From Spirochaetia bacterium (GTDB lineage: Bacteria; Spirochaetota; Spirochaetia; Treponematales; Treponemataceae): a stretch of DNA of 10,454 nt. The notes beneath the pieces are model-generated. The model did no database searches and was not told the DNA's origin. It saw only the letters and a list, made by a program, of their open reading frames with translations. How positions within the stretch are numbered: position 1 is the stretch's first letter; each line of letters starts with the position of its first letter. Positions 1-5,606 of the stretch are shown here, piece by piece. Location: assembly GCA_900770075.1 (NCBI GenBank), contig CAAGIZ010000058.1:1-10454 (forward strand), given 5' to 3'. The position numbers and the translations under genes are program-made.

Positions 1-29
1 AATGAAATGAGAATGTGCAGTAAATAAAG

Positions 30-90
30 AAGTTTGCAACGCAAACTTGTGAATAAAAACTTTGACGCTATTTCAGGCAAAGTTTTTATT
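30..90 (-). terminator. Two tandem hairpins, possible terminator of the rib operon
   Basis: The first inverted repeat pairs AATAAAAACTTTG (52-64) with CAAAGTTTTTATT (78-90), 13 perfect base pairs around a 13-base loop. The second pairs AAGTTTGC (30-37) with GCAAACTT (41-48), 8 perfect pairs around a 3-base loop. On the minus strand the second is followed by CTTTATTT, a weak U-rich tail. Read from ribBA they would be the last structures of the transcript, so a terminator role is plausible. The stems are AU-rich, so the call is weak. Confidence 0.4.
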
Positions 91-119
91 ACACCTCCTG
101 TATTGTCTATTTTTGCGTT

Positions 120-209
120 AGGGTATGGAGCCATGCCGCAGGCAGTGCGAAGCACCGCGCGCCAGCAAGTGGCGGAACACCCGACCTGCCTCTGGCAGGG
201 AACGCCCAT
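120..209. repeat. GC-rich multi-hairpin intergenic element after ribBA
   Basis: Three short perfect hairpins lie in series: GTGC-gaa-GCAC (145-155), CGCCA-gcaag-TGGCG (160-174) and CCTGCC-tct-GGCAGG (185-199). GGGT (121-124) can close around the first two by pairing with ACCC (179-182). The base composition contrasts sharply with the AT-rich flanks. It contains GCGGAAC followed by CCCG, like the core of the copy at 10196-10315, so it may be a distant relative of that family. No second full copy is in the window, so calling it a repeat is inference from style. Confidence 0.4.
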
Positions 210-225
210 AAATTATTTTTTTGGC

Positions 226-1425
226 TTATAAAAAATGCCCCATCCGCACCCGCTTTGTCGTAAGGTACTGGATGTCCTGTGGCCGGGTCGGAACTGCCAG
301 AGGAATGCGCTCTGTAATTTCAATTCCGTTGTCTGAGTCGTTTATCTGCTTGATTTTGTCCGGGTTGTTCGTAAGGAGCCGGATTTTTTTTACGCCAAGC
401 TCCCGGAGCATCTGGATTCCGCAGCTGTAATTTCTGGCATCTGCAGGAAGACCCAGCGCAAGATTTGCATCCACCGTGTCCATTCCCCGGTCTTGCAGGG
501 CATAGGCCTTGATTTTGTTCAAAAGTCCGATTCCACGCCCCTCCTGCCGAAGATAGAGAAGAACTCCCCGCCCCTCTTCCGCAATTTTTTTCATAGCAGC
601 ATCAAACTGGTCTCCGCAATCGCATTTTAACGAACCGAAGGTGTCGCCGGTAAGACATTCGCTGTGCACCCGGCAAAGCACGCTTTCTTCCCCAGAAATT
701 TTCCCCATGACCAGTGCCGCGTGTTCTGCCCCTGTTATTTTGTCCAGAAAACCTATCAGACGGAAATTTCCCCATTTTGTCGGAAGGTTGGCCTCTGCCA
801 CTTTTTCTACGATTTTTTCGTGGGTTTTTCTGTATTTTATGAGCTGTTCAATCGTAACCAGCTTAATCTTCCATTCTGCTGCCATATTTTTAAGTTCCGG
901 AAGGCGGGCCATGTGTCCGTTGCTGCTCATAATTTCGCAGCAGAGTCCTGCTTCTTTTAACCCTGCAAGCCGGCAAAAATCCACCGTGGCTTCCGTGTGC
1001 CCGGTGCGCTCAAAAATGCCGCCGTCTTTTGCCACCAGAGGGAAAAGATGTCCCGGCCGGCGGAAGTCTTCCGGCTTTGAATCCGGGTCGGTCACTGCCA
1101 TGGCGGTAAGGGAGCGGTCAAAGGCGCTTATTCCCGTGGAGGTTTTTATGTGGTCTATGCTTACCGTAAAGGCTGTTTCGTGGTTGTCCGTGTTGTCCGA
1201 AACCATCTGATCCAGTCCCAGTTTTTTTGCAATCTGACGGCTCACTGGCAGGCAGATAAGCCCCTTTGCATTGGTCGCCATAAAATTCAGGATTTCCGGG
1301 GTGGCAAATTCCGCCGCACAGATAAGGTCGCCTTCGTTTTCCCGGTCTTCGGCATCCGTTACCATAAGCATTTTTCCGGCCCTTAAATCTTCCAGAGCGT
1401 CTTCTATCGTGCTGAATCCTTCCAT
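226..1425 (-). CDS. ribBA: Bifunctional 3,4-DHBP synthase / GTP cyclohydrolase II
   Basis: A 399-residue cytoplasmic fusion enzyme that feeds both branches of riboflavin synthesis. The N-terminal half (about 1-200) is 3,4-dihydroxy-2-butanone-4-phosphate synthase, acting on ribulose 5-phosphate. It shows the acidic metal-binding loop DAEDRENEGDL (24-34), RRPGHLFPL (122-130) and RTGHTEATVD (140-149). The C-terminal half (about 210-399) is GTP cyclohydrolase II, which opens GTP. Its zinc cysteines are C257, C268 and C270 (C-x10-C-x-C), followed by LRQEGRGIG (292-300) and RNYSCGIQML (331-340). Length is normal for RibBA and both active sites look intact. The ATG is preceded by AGGAGG at good spacing. 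It is the last gene of the ribD-ribE-ribBA run, 46 bases after ribE, so translation is probably driven by its own strong ribosome binding site. A separate ribH is expected elsewhere. Confidence 0.96.
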   Translation of the reverse strand: MEGFSTIEDALEDLRAGKMLMVTDAEDRENEGDLICAAEFATPEILNFMATNAKGLICLPVSRQIAKKLGLDQMVSDNTDNHETAFTVSIDHIKTSTGISAFDRSLTAMAVTDPDSKPEDFRRPGHLFPLVAKDGGIFERTGHTEATVDFCRLAGLKEAGLCCEIMSSNGHMARLPELKNMAAEWKIKLVTIEQLIKYRKTHEKIVEKVAEANLPTKWGNFRLIGFLDKITGAEHAALVMGKISGEESVLCRVHSECLTGDTFGSLKCDCGDQFDAAMKKIAEEGRGVLLYLRQEGRGIGLLNKIKAYALQDRGMDTVDANLALGLPADARNYSCGIQMLRELGVKKIRLLTNNPDKIKQINDSDNGIEITERIPLAVPTRPQDIQYLTTKRVRMGHFL

Positions 1426-1471
1426 TTTTTGAACCTCCTGTCTTTTATTTTTGCTTTCCTTTTAATGATAA

Positions 1472-2200
1472 TTAATGAAAACTCGTAAATCCTGTCATAA
1501 AACTTTTAAGTGCCTGGCTGTCAAGTTCACTGTCAGGCGCACTGCCATCACCGTCAAATGCACTGCCAGCACTGTTTCCGACGGAACTGCCCCCAGCCCC
1601 GGTCAATCCGCTCAAAAAGTGGCTGACATATTTTCCCACCATATCACATTCTATGTTCACCTTTGCCCCAGTCTTTAAGGCAGAAAGATTCGTATTTTTC
1701 CATGTATGGGGAATAACCGCCGCACAAAAGACCGTTTCGCTCCCCCCATATTCCACGCCGGAAACGGTAAGGCTTATGCCGTCTACGCAGACCGACCCTT
1801 TCTCGATTATAAACCGCCCGATTTCCGGCAAAACGGAAATCTTTATGTTCACAGCATTTTCTTCGTGGTCTGCACAGACAAAGGTTCCGGTTCCGTCAAT
1901 ATGTCCGCTTACAATGTGTCCGCCAAACCTTCCGTCTGCCTTCATTGCCCGCTCAAGGTTTACCGGGCTTTCTGCGTGAAGGCTTCCAAGACTTGTGCGC
2001 CTAAAACTTTCCGGCGTAACGTCAGCAGAAAAACTTTCCCCGGTTCTGGAAGTTACGGTAAGACAGGTACCGTTTACGGCAACGCTTTCGCCCAGAGAAA
2101 GTTCTCCGGCAAAGGAGCAGCTTATTCCTAAAACAAGGGAATTTCCTTTTTTTGAGATTGAATTAATTTTTCCAGTTTCTTCAACAATCCCGGTAAACAT
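1472..2200 (-). CDS. ribE: Riboflavin synthase, alpha-chain type, with extra C-terminal tail
   Basis: Dismutates two 6,7-dimethyl-8-ribityllumazine molecules to riboflavin plus the pyrimidinedione. The family's two tandem lumazine-binding barrels are visible: MFTGIVEE at the start, VNGTCLTV (42-49) and GGHIVSGHIDG (93-103) in and after barrel 1, then VDGISLTV (139-146) and HTWKNTNL (165-172) in barrel 2. I chose the ATG at 2198-2200 because MFTGIVEE is the usual N-terminus and GGGAAG precedes it. The frame stays open to 2278, but that longer start would translate the palindromic repeat. The core ends near residue 195 (GKYVSHFL). About 45 further residues rich in Gly, Ser, Ala and Asp follow; family members usually stop at about 200-215. 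This tail comes from imperfect 21-bp repeats. The symbol is ribE in the E. coli ribC / B. subtilis ribE sense. Confidence 0.94.
   Translation of the reverse strand: MFTGIVEETGKINSISKKGNSLVLGISCSFAGELSLGESVAVNGTCLTVTSRTGESFSADVTPESFRRTSLGSLHAESPVNLERAMKADGRFGGHIVSGHIDGTGTFVCADHEENAVNIKISVLPEIGRFIIEKGSVCVDGISLTVSGVEYGGSETVFCAAVIPHTWKNTNLSALKTGAKVNIECDMVGKYVSHFLSGLTGAGGSSVGNSAGSAFDGDGSAPDSELDSQALKSFMTGFTSFH
1518..1580 (-). repeat. ribE: Imperfect 21-bp (7-codon) repeats in the ribE tail
   Basis: GCACTGCCA occurs at 1539-1547 and again at 1560-1568, exactly 21 bases apart, with related CACTGTCA to the left. In the protein this gives successive units GSAFDGD and GSAPDSE in a low-complexity acidic tail. 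The spacing is in frame, so copy number changes would lengthen or shorten the tail without frameshift. Confidence 0.6.
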
Positions 2201-2234
2201 AGTTTCTTCCCTTTTACGCTTCTTTTTAAGTCCC

Positions 2235-2286
2235 CTTAGGGAAGTGCTGATTAACACTTTGAAGCGATTACTCAGCACTTCCCGTC
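2235..2286 (-). repeat. 52-bp palindromic repeat, copy 1, between ribD and ribE
   Basis: This 52-bp segment is identical, in opposite orientation, to 10057-10108. Its core is an interrupted palindrome: GGGAAGTGCTGA at one end and TCAGCACTTCCC at the other, 12 perfect pairs. A further TAA/TTA pairing lies inside, beyond one mismatch, around a loop of about 15 bases. On the minus strand the first bases GAC GGG AAG TGC TGA are the final codons Asp-Gly-Lys-Cys-stop of ribD. The rest fills most of the 71-bp gap before ribE. There is no T-tract, so a processing, mRNA-stability or REP-like role fits better than a plain terminator. Function is inferred only. Confidence 0.85.
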
Positions 2287-3420
2287 CAGTGTTTCCTTAA
2301 CAAGGCGATAACGCAGAAGAATATCCTCCCCAAAAAACTCAACTTCCGGCTTTGCAAGTTTTATGCAGTCCGCCGGAAAATCAATTCCCTTGCCCTTTAC
2401 CGGGTTAAAAATCGTGCGTCCGTCATTGCCAAAAATTTTCGGTGCAATGTAGACTTGCAGCTCCTGAACAAGCCCCTTCTCTTCAAAGAAAAAACTTCCG
2501 TTTAGAGTGCCGCCGCTTTCCACAAGAACGCTGTCTATGCCCATTTCTCCCAGTGTTTTTAACTGGCTGTAAAGCATGGAATGATTTTTTTCCAGCCTTG
2601 CTGAAAGCACTTTTACCCCAAGACTTTCAAGAACGCTCTTTTTTATGCGCTCGGTTTCGCTCAGTTCCGCCTTGCAGAATACAATTACAGGAATTTCCCT
2701 TGCCGTCTTTGCAAGCATGCTTTCCGGGCTAAGCTTTAAGTGGCTGTCCAGAATAACCCTCACCGGCTGCCTGTGTTCTTTTTTGTCGTCCAGACGCACG
2801 TTGAGCATGGGATTGTCTTTTTTTGCCGTGCCGATGCCAGTCAAAACCGCCATCACCTCCGACCGGGTTTTGTGCACGTTCTGCCGGGCTTCGTGTCCAG
2901 TAACCCAGCGGCTCTCCGCTTTGGAAGTGGCAGTCTGCCCGTCAGCAGTCATGGCGTATTTTAAGATTACATAGGGCATTTTGGTTTTTATGTAATGAAA
3001 AAACACCGGATTTAAGGCGTCGCACTCTTCCTTCAAAAAACCGGGCACAACCCTTATGCCGGCATCTTCCAGAGCCTTCCTGCCCCTGCCGTTTACAAGA
3101 GGATTGGGGTCATCGCTGCCGTAAAAAACTTCGGAAATCCCGCTTTCGATAACCGCCTGAGTACAAGGCGGCTGCCTCCCCGTGTGGGAACAGGGCTCAA
3201 GGGTTACAAAAAGACAAGCCCCCCTTATGTCAATTTTTTTGTCTCTGGCAGCCTTTATGGCTTCCCGCTCAGCGTGCAGTCCGCCTATTTTTCTGTGGAA
3301 ACCTTCTGCAACAATAACACCTTTCTTTACGATTACTGCCCCCACCACAGGGTTGGGATTTGTAAACCCCCGCCCCATTTGTGCAAGGGCAATCGCCCGC
3401 CTCATAAATTCTTCATTCAT
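2272..3420 (-). CDS. ribD: Bifunctional diaminohydroxyphosphoribosylaminopyrimidine deaminase / reductase
   Basis: Catalyses deamination and then NADPH-dependent side-chain reduction of the GTP-derived pyrimidine in riboflavin synthesis. It has 382 residues, close to the family norm. The deaminase domain (about 1-145) has the zinc motif HAE (49-51) with PCSHTGRQPPC, whose zinc cysteines are C77 and C86. It also has the family N-terminal stretch TNPNPVVGAVIV (20-31). The reductase domain (about 148-370) starts at PYVILKYAMTADG and includes SRWVTGHEAR (170-179) and LVESGGTLNGSFF. I start at the ATG at 3418-3420; an in-frame TTG lies just before it. There is no ribosome binding site, and an extended -10 box sits only about 10 bases upstream, so the message may be leaderless. 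The last four codons and the stop lie inside a palindromic repeat, suggesting that the repeat shaped the C-terminus. First gene of the rib operon. Confidence 0.96.
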   Translation of the reverse strand: MNEEFMRRAIALAQMGRGFTNPNPVVGAVIVKKGVIVAEGFHRKIGGLHAEREAIKAARDKKIDIRGACLFVTLEPCSHTGRQPPCTQAVIESGISEVFYGSDDPNPLVNGRGRKALEDAGIRVVPGFLKEECDALNPVFFHYIKTKMPYVILKYAMTADGQTATSKAESRWVTGHEARQNVHKTRSEVMAVLTGIGTAKKDNPMLNVRLDDKKEHRQPVRVILDSHLKLSPESMLAKTAREIPVIVFCKAELSETERIKKSVLESLGVKVLSARLEKNHSMLYSQLKTLGEMGIDSVLVESGGTLNGSFFFEEKGLVQELQVYIAPKIFGNDGRTIFNPVKGKGIDFPADCIKLAKPEVEFFGEDILLRYRLVKETLDGKC

Positions 3421-3429
3421 CAAAATAGT

Positions 3430-3456
3430 TTTATATCAAACTAAATTAAAAAGCAA
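3430..3456 (-). promoter_or_regulatory. ribD: Candidate extended -10 promoter of ribD
   Basis: Read on the minus strand, TGA-TATAAA (3438-3430) forms an extended -10 box. A weak TTGCTT (3456-3451) lies 15 bases upstream. The expected start of transcription, about 7 bases downstream, falls at about 3422-3424, within four bases of the ATG at 3420. No Shine-Dalgarno sequence fits between. No FMN riboswitch consensus (the conserved AGGGTGAAATTC-type stretches) is present between here and fprA. Confidence 0.5.
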
Positions 3457-3468
3457 GAAGAAAATTCC

Positions 3469-3513
3469 GCTAACACCATTTTTGCTAACACGTTTTTTAC
3501 CAACACGCTTTTT
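3469..3513. repeat. Three 15-bp imperfect tandem repeats upstream of ribD
   Basis: Units GCTAACACCATTTTT (3469-3483), GCTAACACGTTTTTT (3484-3498) and ACCAACACGCTTTTT (3499-3513) follow each other without gaps, and a partial GCTTTTTG comes next. On the minus strand each unit reads A-tract then GTGTTAGC-like. They lie about 35-80 bases upstream of the ribD -10 box, where iterated protein binding sites could act. They may equally be simple slippage. Confidence 0.6.
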
Positions 3514-3526
3514 GCTTTTTGTCCTT

Positions 3527-3598
3527 ACTGTCGTACAGTCTTCAGGGGCTTAGCCCTCCCAGCCTTCTGTCTTCAGAAGGCTGCCTCAACAGTTCCCC
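3527..3598. repeat. Multi-hairpin element directly after the fprA stop codon
   Basis: Three hairpins lie in series: ACTGT-cgt-ACAGT (3527-3539), GGGC-tta-GCCC (3546-3556) and CAGCCTTCTG-tctt-CAGAAGGCTG (3560-3583, 10 perfect pairs). GGGG (3545-3548) and CCCC (3595-3598) could frame the last two. The element begins three bases after the fprA stop. No T-tract follows on the minus strand, so it is not a standard intrinsic terminator, though the 10-bp stem could stop or process the fprA transcript. Its build (flanks around a strong central hairpin) resembles the other intergenic elements here. Confidence 0.5.
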
Positions 3599-3601
3599 GA
3601 C

Positions 3602-4771
3602 CTAAAGAAAAAGTCCGGCAAAATTTTCCAGTTTTTCAAGAACTTCCGGGTTTACCGCAATTTTTATGGTAACGGCAGGCTCCGCAATTTCGATTTCCTT
3701 CAAGGGCTCAAAGGACTTTGCCATAACCCTTGCAGCCAGCGGTGCCCAGGAACCGTTTTCCACAAACCCCACAGTGCGCTTCTGAAAGTTCCTCTCAGCC
3801 AGATGCTCGATAAATTCCCTCATCTTCGGAAAAACTCCGCCATTGTAAGTAGTGGAAGCAAGGATAAGTTTTTTATAGCGAAAAGCCGTTGCAACACAGT
3901 CAAAAATGTCGTTCCTTGCCAGATCCTTCAAGACCACGTTTTTGCAGCCCTTGTTTTTCAGGATTTCCGCCAGTTTTTCCGCCGCAGCCTTTGTATTGCC
4001 GTAGATTGAAGTATAGGCCACAAAAACCCCGTCTTCTTCCGCCTCGTATTTAGACCAGGTGTCATAATATTGAAGGTATTTTTCCAAATCAGAGTGCAGG
4101 ACAGGCCCGTGCAGAGGACAGATTTTTGCAATTTCCAGTCCAGCCGCCTTTTTAAGCACTGCCTGAACGTTTGCCCCGAATTTACCCACAATGCCAAAAT
4201 AATACCTGCGGGCTTCCTCCGCCCAGTTTTCCAGCCCCTCGTCTTCCAGACTAACAGCACCGAATTTACCGAAACCGTCTGCGCTAAAGAGGATTTTTTC
4301 CGTGCTCTCGTAGGTAAACATAACCTCCGGCCAATGAACATTCGGCGCGGCAACAAAATTCAAAACGTGCTTTCCAAGTTCAATTTTAGAACCGTCCGAA
4401 ACCACAACCTGCCTGTCAGAAAAATCCGTACCGAACATATTTTTCATCATCGAAAAAGCCATCTTAGAAGAAACAATCTTCGCCTTCGGGTACCTTTCCA
4501 TAAAAGCCCCAATATTTGAAGAATGATCCATCTCCATATGCTGAACCACCAGAAAATCCGGCTCCGCTCCCGCCAGCACTCCGTCAAGGTTACTCAGCCA
4601 TTCTTTTCCAAAATTTCTGTCCACAGTGTCCATAACGGCAATTTTTTCGTCCAGAATAACATAGGAATTGTAAGACATCCCTTTCGGAACAGAAAACTGC
4701 CCTTCAAACAAGTCAATTTTAAGGTCATCAACGCCGGCAAATTTAACAAAATCAGAAACAAAATTTTTCAT
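3602..4771 (-). CDS. fprA: A-type flavoprotein (flavodiiron protein), O2/NO reductase
   Basis: A 389-residue soluble enzyme reducing O2 to water or NO to N2O, typical of anaerobes coping with oxidative or nitrosative stress. The N-terminal metallo-beta-lactamase-like domain (about 1-245) has all expected di-iron ligands: H78, E80, D82, H83 (in QHMEMDHSSN), H146 (NVHWPE), D165 (SADGFG) and H221 (CPLHGPV). The C-terminal flavodoxin domain (about 248-389) starts with the FMN phosphate loop YTSIYGNTKAA (253-263) and includes STTYNGGVFP (306-315). It ends without a fused rubredoxin or flavin reductase, so it is the simple class A form and needs an external electron donor not seen in this window. 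The ATG is preceded by GGAGGTG and, about 30 bases upstream, by a good promoter. Its position beside the riboflavin operon suits an FMN enzyme, but ribD has its own promoter. Choice between O2 and NO as main substrate cannot be made from sequence. Confidence 0.95.
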   Translation of the reverse strand: MKNFVSDFVKFAGVDDLKIDLFEGQFSVPKGMSYNSYVILDEKIAVMDTVDRNFGKEWLSNLDGVLAGAEPDFLVVQHMEMDHSSNIGAFMERYPKAKIVSSKMAFSMMKNMFGTDFSDRQVVVSDGSKIELGKHVLNFVAAPNVHWPEVMFTYESTEKILFSADGFGKFGAVSLEDEGLENWAEEARRYYFGIVGKFGANVQAVLKKAAGLEIAKICPLHGPVLHSDLEKYLQYYDTWSKYEAEEDGVFVAYTSIYGNTKAAAEKLAEILKNKGCKNVVLKDLARNDIFDCVATAFRYKKLILASTTYNGGVFPKMREFIEHLAERNFQKRTVGFVENGSWAPLAARVMAKSFEPLKEIEIAEPAVTIKIAVNPEVLEKLENFAGLFL

Positions 4772-4801
4772 AGGAACACCTCCAAAAAAAAACTCACCTG
4801 C

Positions 4802-4829
4802 ATTATAGTAAAGTGCACGGAAAAAACAA
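4802..4829 (-). promoter_or_regulatory. fprA: Candidate sigma70 promoter of fprA
   Basis: On the minus strand, TTGTTT (4829-4824) and a perfect TATAAT (4807-4802) are separated by 16 bases. The -10 box ends 30 bases before the fprA ATG, leaving a short leader with the GGAGGTG ribosome binding site. Confidence 0.65.
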
Positions 4830-4869
4830 TAATAAGCGGGCTTTTTAACCAGGTTTTTTCAGAAGGTTT

Positions 4870-4965
4870 GGAGCGGCTCCACCGTCAATCCGGCTTTCCG
4901 CAGTTCCGCTTTTCGCTCCATCCGCCTTCGGCGGACGGCTGGCGCCGCTGCTACAATCCGGGCTA
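4870..4965 (-). repeat. Dispersed structured repeat, copy 1 (between fprA and nfeD)
   Basis: Read on the minus strand it starts TAGCCCGGATTG and ends in a GGAGCGGCTCC palindrome. It aligns with 6489-6602 (plus) and 10196-10315 (minus). Shared blocks are TAGCCCGGA at one end, the core AGCGAAAAGCGGAAC, then (A/T)GCCGG, TGAC and a CTCC end. The variable centre here is a short stem, CCATCCGCC-ttc-GGCGGACGG (4918-4938), with one G.U pair. It lies in the spacer between the divergent promoters of fprA and nfeD. On the minus strand it can be read through as codons (…MERKAELRKAGLT…), but the third copy does not keep that frame. Confidence 0.85.
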
Positions 4966-5014
4966 AGTCCGCCAAAAAATTTCCAAAACTTTTTATAAAT
5001 GAACAAAGGTTTCC

Positions 5015-5044
5015 TTCACACATTTTTTTAATCTGCATTATAAT
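5015..5044 (+). promoter_or_regulatory. nfeD: Candidate promoter of nfeD, predicting a leaderless transcript
   Basis: TTCACA (5015-5020) and a perfect TATAAT (5039-5044) are separated by 18 bases. The expected transcription start is at about 5050-5052, on or next to the nfeD ATG at 5051. AAAGG at 5046-5049 is too near the ATG to serve as a ribosome binding site. Confidence 0.6.
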
Positions 5045-5050
5045 AAAGGC

Positions 5051-5509
5051 ATGATTCAATTTATTCAAAACAACCTTATGTGGTTCTGGCTTTCAGTCAT
5101 GGTAGTCTGCGTTTTAATCGAAGCGCTGACTCTGGCCTTAACTTCTGTCTGGGCTGCAATCGCTGCCCTCATAATGATTTTTGTCAGCCAGACAGGGCTG
5201 CCCTTCAAGTGGCAGCTACTGCTCTTTCTTGTGCTCACCATCGCACTGATAGTAACCACAAGACCTTTTGCCGTAAAAAAACTCAAACTGGGCAAGAACA
5301 AGACCAACGTAAATTCCCTCGTCGGTCAGGAAGTTCTCGTCGTCAAAAAAATCTCTCCCTTCCAAAAAGGCGAGGTAAAGGCAAAAAACGGCGTAATCTG
5401 GACGGCACAGAATGCAGACCCCCAGAGTTCTTCCGAAATATCTGAAGGCACAGTCTGCACAATCGAAAAAATCGACGGCAATACGCTGTCCGTAAAGCCT
5501 CTTTCATAA
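5051..5509 (+). CDS. nfeD: Short NfeD-family membrane protein
   Basis: A 152-residue protein of the short NfeD type (no N-terminal protease domain). Three hydrophobic segments (about 10-28, 31-46 and 54-70) anchor it. RPFAVKKL then leads into a soluble OB-fold domain (about 85-152) with the family pattern LVGQEVLVVKKISPFQKGEV, GVIWTAQ and a closing KPLS. NfeD proteins partner with SPFH/stomatin proteins in membrane microdomains, and the next gene is exactly such a protein, 97 bases downstream on the same strand. No ribosome binding site precedes the ATG; the promoter overlaps it, so leaderless translation is likely. A later start at residue 10 would also lack a ribosome binding site and would trim the N-terminal end before the first membrane segment. 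The exact biochemical role of short NfeD proteins is not settled. Confidence 0.9.
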   Translation: MIQFIQNNLMWFWLSVMVVCVLIEALTLALTSVWAAIAALIMIFVSQTGLPFKWQLLLFLVLTIALIVTTRPFAVKKLKLGKNKTNVNSLVGQEVLVVKKISPFQKGEVKAKNGVIWTAQNADPQSSSEISEGTVCTIEKIDGNTLSVKPLS

Positions 5510-5530
5510 ACCGCTGCAAAAACACACTAT

Positions 5531-5582
5531 AGAGAACCTTAAAAACTGAAGTTTTTGTTAAAAACAAAGTTTTTAGAGGCCC
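5531..5582 (+). repeat. A/T-rich hairpin element between nfeD and qmcA
   Basis: AAAAACT-ga-AGTTTTT (5541-5556) can form a local hairpin, and AACCTTAAAAACT (5536-5547) can instead pair with AGTTTTTAGAGG (5569-5579), with one gap. GTTTTT-gtta-AAAAAC is a third possible pairing. The ends (AGAACCTT… and …TTTTTAGAGGCCC) resemble the hairpins at 7896-7937 and 9931-9966. It sits upstream of the qmcA ribosome binding site and could set the ratio of the two proteins by mRNA folding or processing (inference). Confidence 0.55.
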
Positions 5583-5606
5583 ACCATAACCAAAATTGGA
5601 GGAAAA

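Larger units (their letters stand above)
1..225. other. Gene-free stretch downstream of ribBA with hairpins
   Basis: This is the region after the ribBA stop codon (ribBA reads on the minus strand). It holds two AT-rich inverted repeats near the edge (30-48 and 52-90) and a GC-rich multi-hairpin element (about 120-209). I see no convincing gene. A purine-rich GGAGGTG on the minus strand near 92-98 looks like a ribosome binding site but is followed immediately by in-frame stop codons and has no good start codon at normal distance. In many bacteria ribH follows ribBA, and nothing here resembles the N-terminus of lumazine synthase. Confidence 0.6.

Noticed and set aside
20..80. A minus-strand frame starting with TTG after the GGAGGTG at 92-98 and open to the window edge
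   Set aside because: The spacing is about 13 bases, the start is not ATG, and the codons are mostly the arms of two inverted repeats.
641..1210. A 189-codon plus-strand open frame inside ribBA
   Set aside because: It is a shadow of ribBA on the opposite strand, with no recognisable domain.
2201..2278. N-terminal extension of riboflavin synthase from an upstream ATG
   Set aside because: It would translate the palindromic repeat into a basic peptide unlike the family. MFTGIVEE at 2200 is the normal start and has its own ribosome binding site.
3424..3600. FMN riboswitch upstream of ribD
   Set aside because: None of the conserved riboswitch blocks is present, and the likely promoter lies too close to the start codon to leave room for one.
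4859..5068. A 69-codon minus-strand open frame crossing the dispersed repeat (…MERKAELRKAGLT…)
   Set aside because: It is made largely of the repeat. The copy at 10196-10315 does not keep this frame, and the frame overlaps the nfeD promoter, so a structural element is the better reading.
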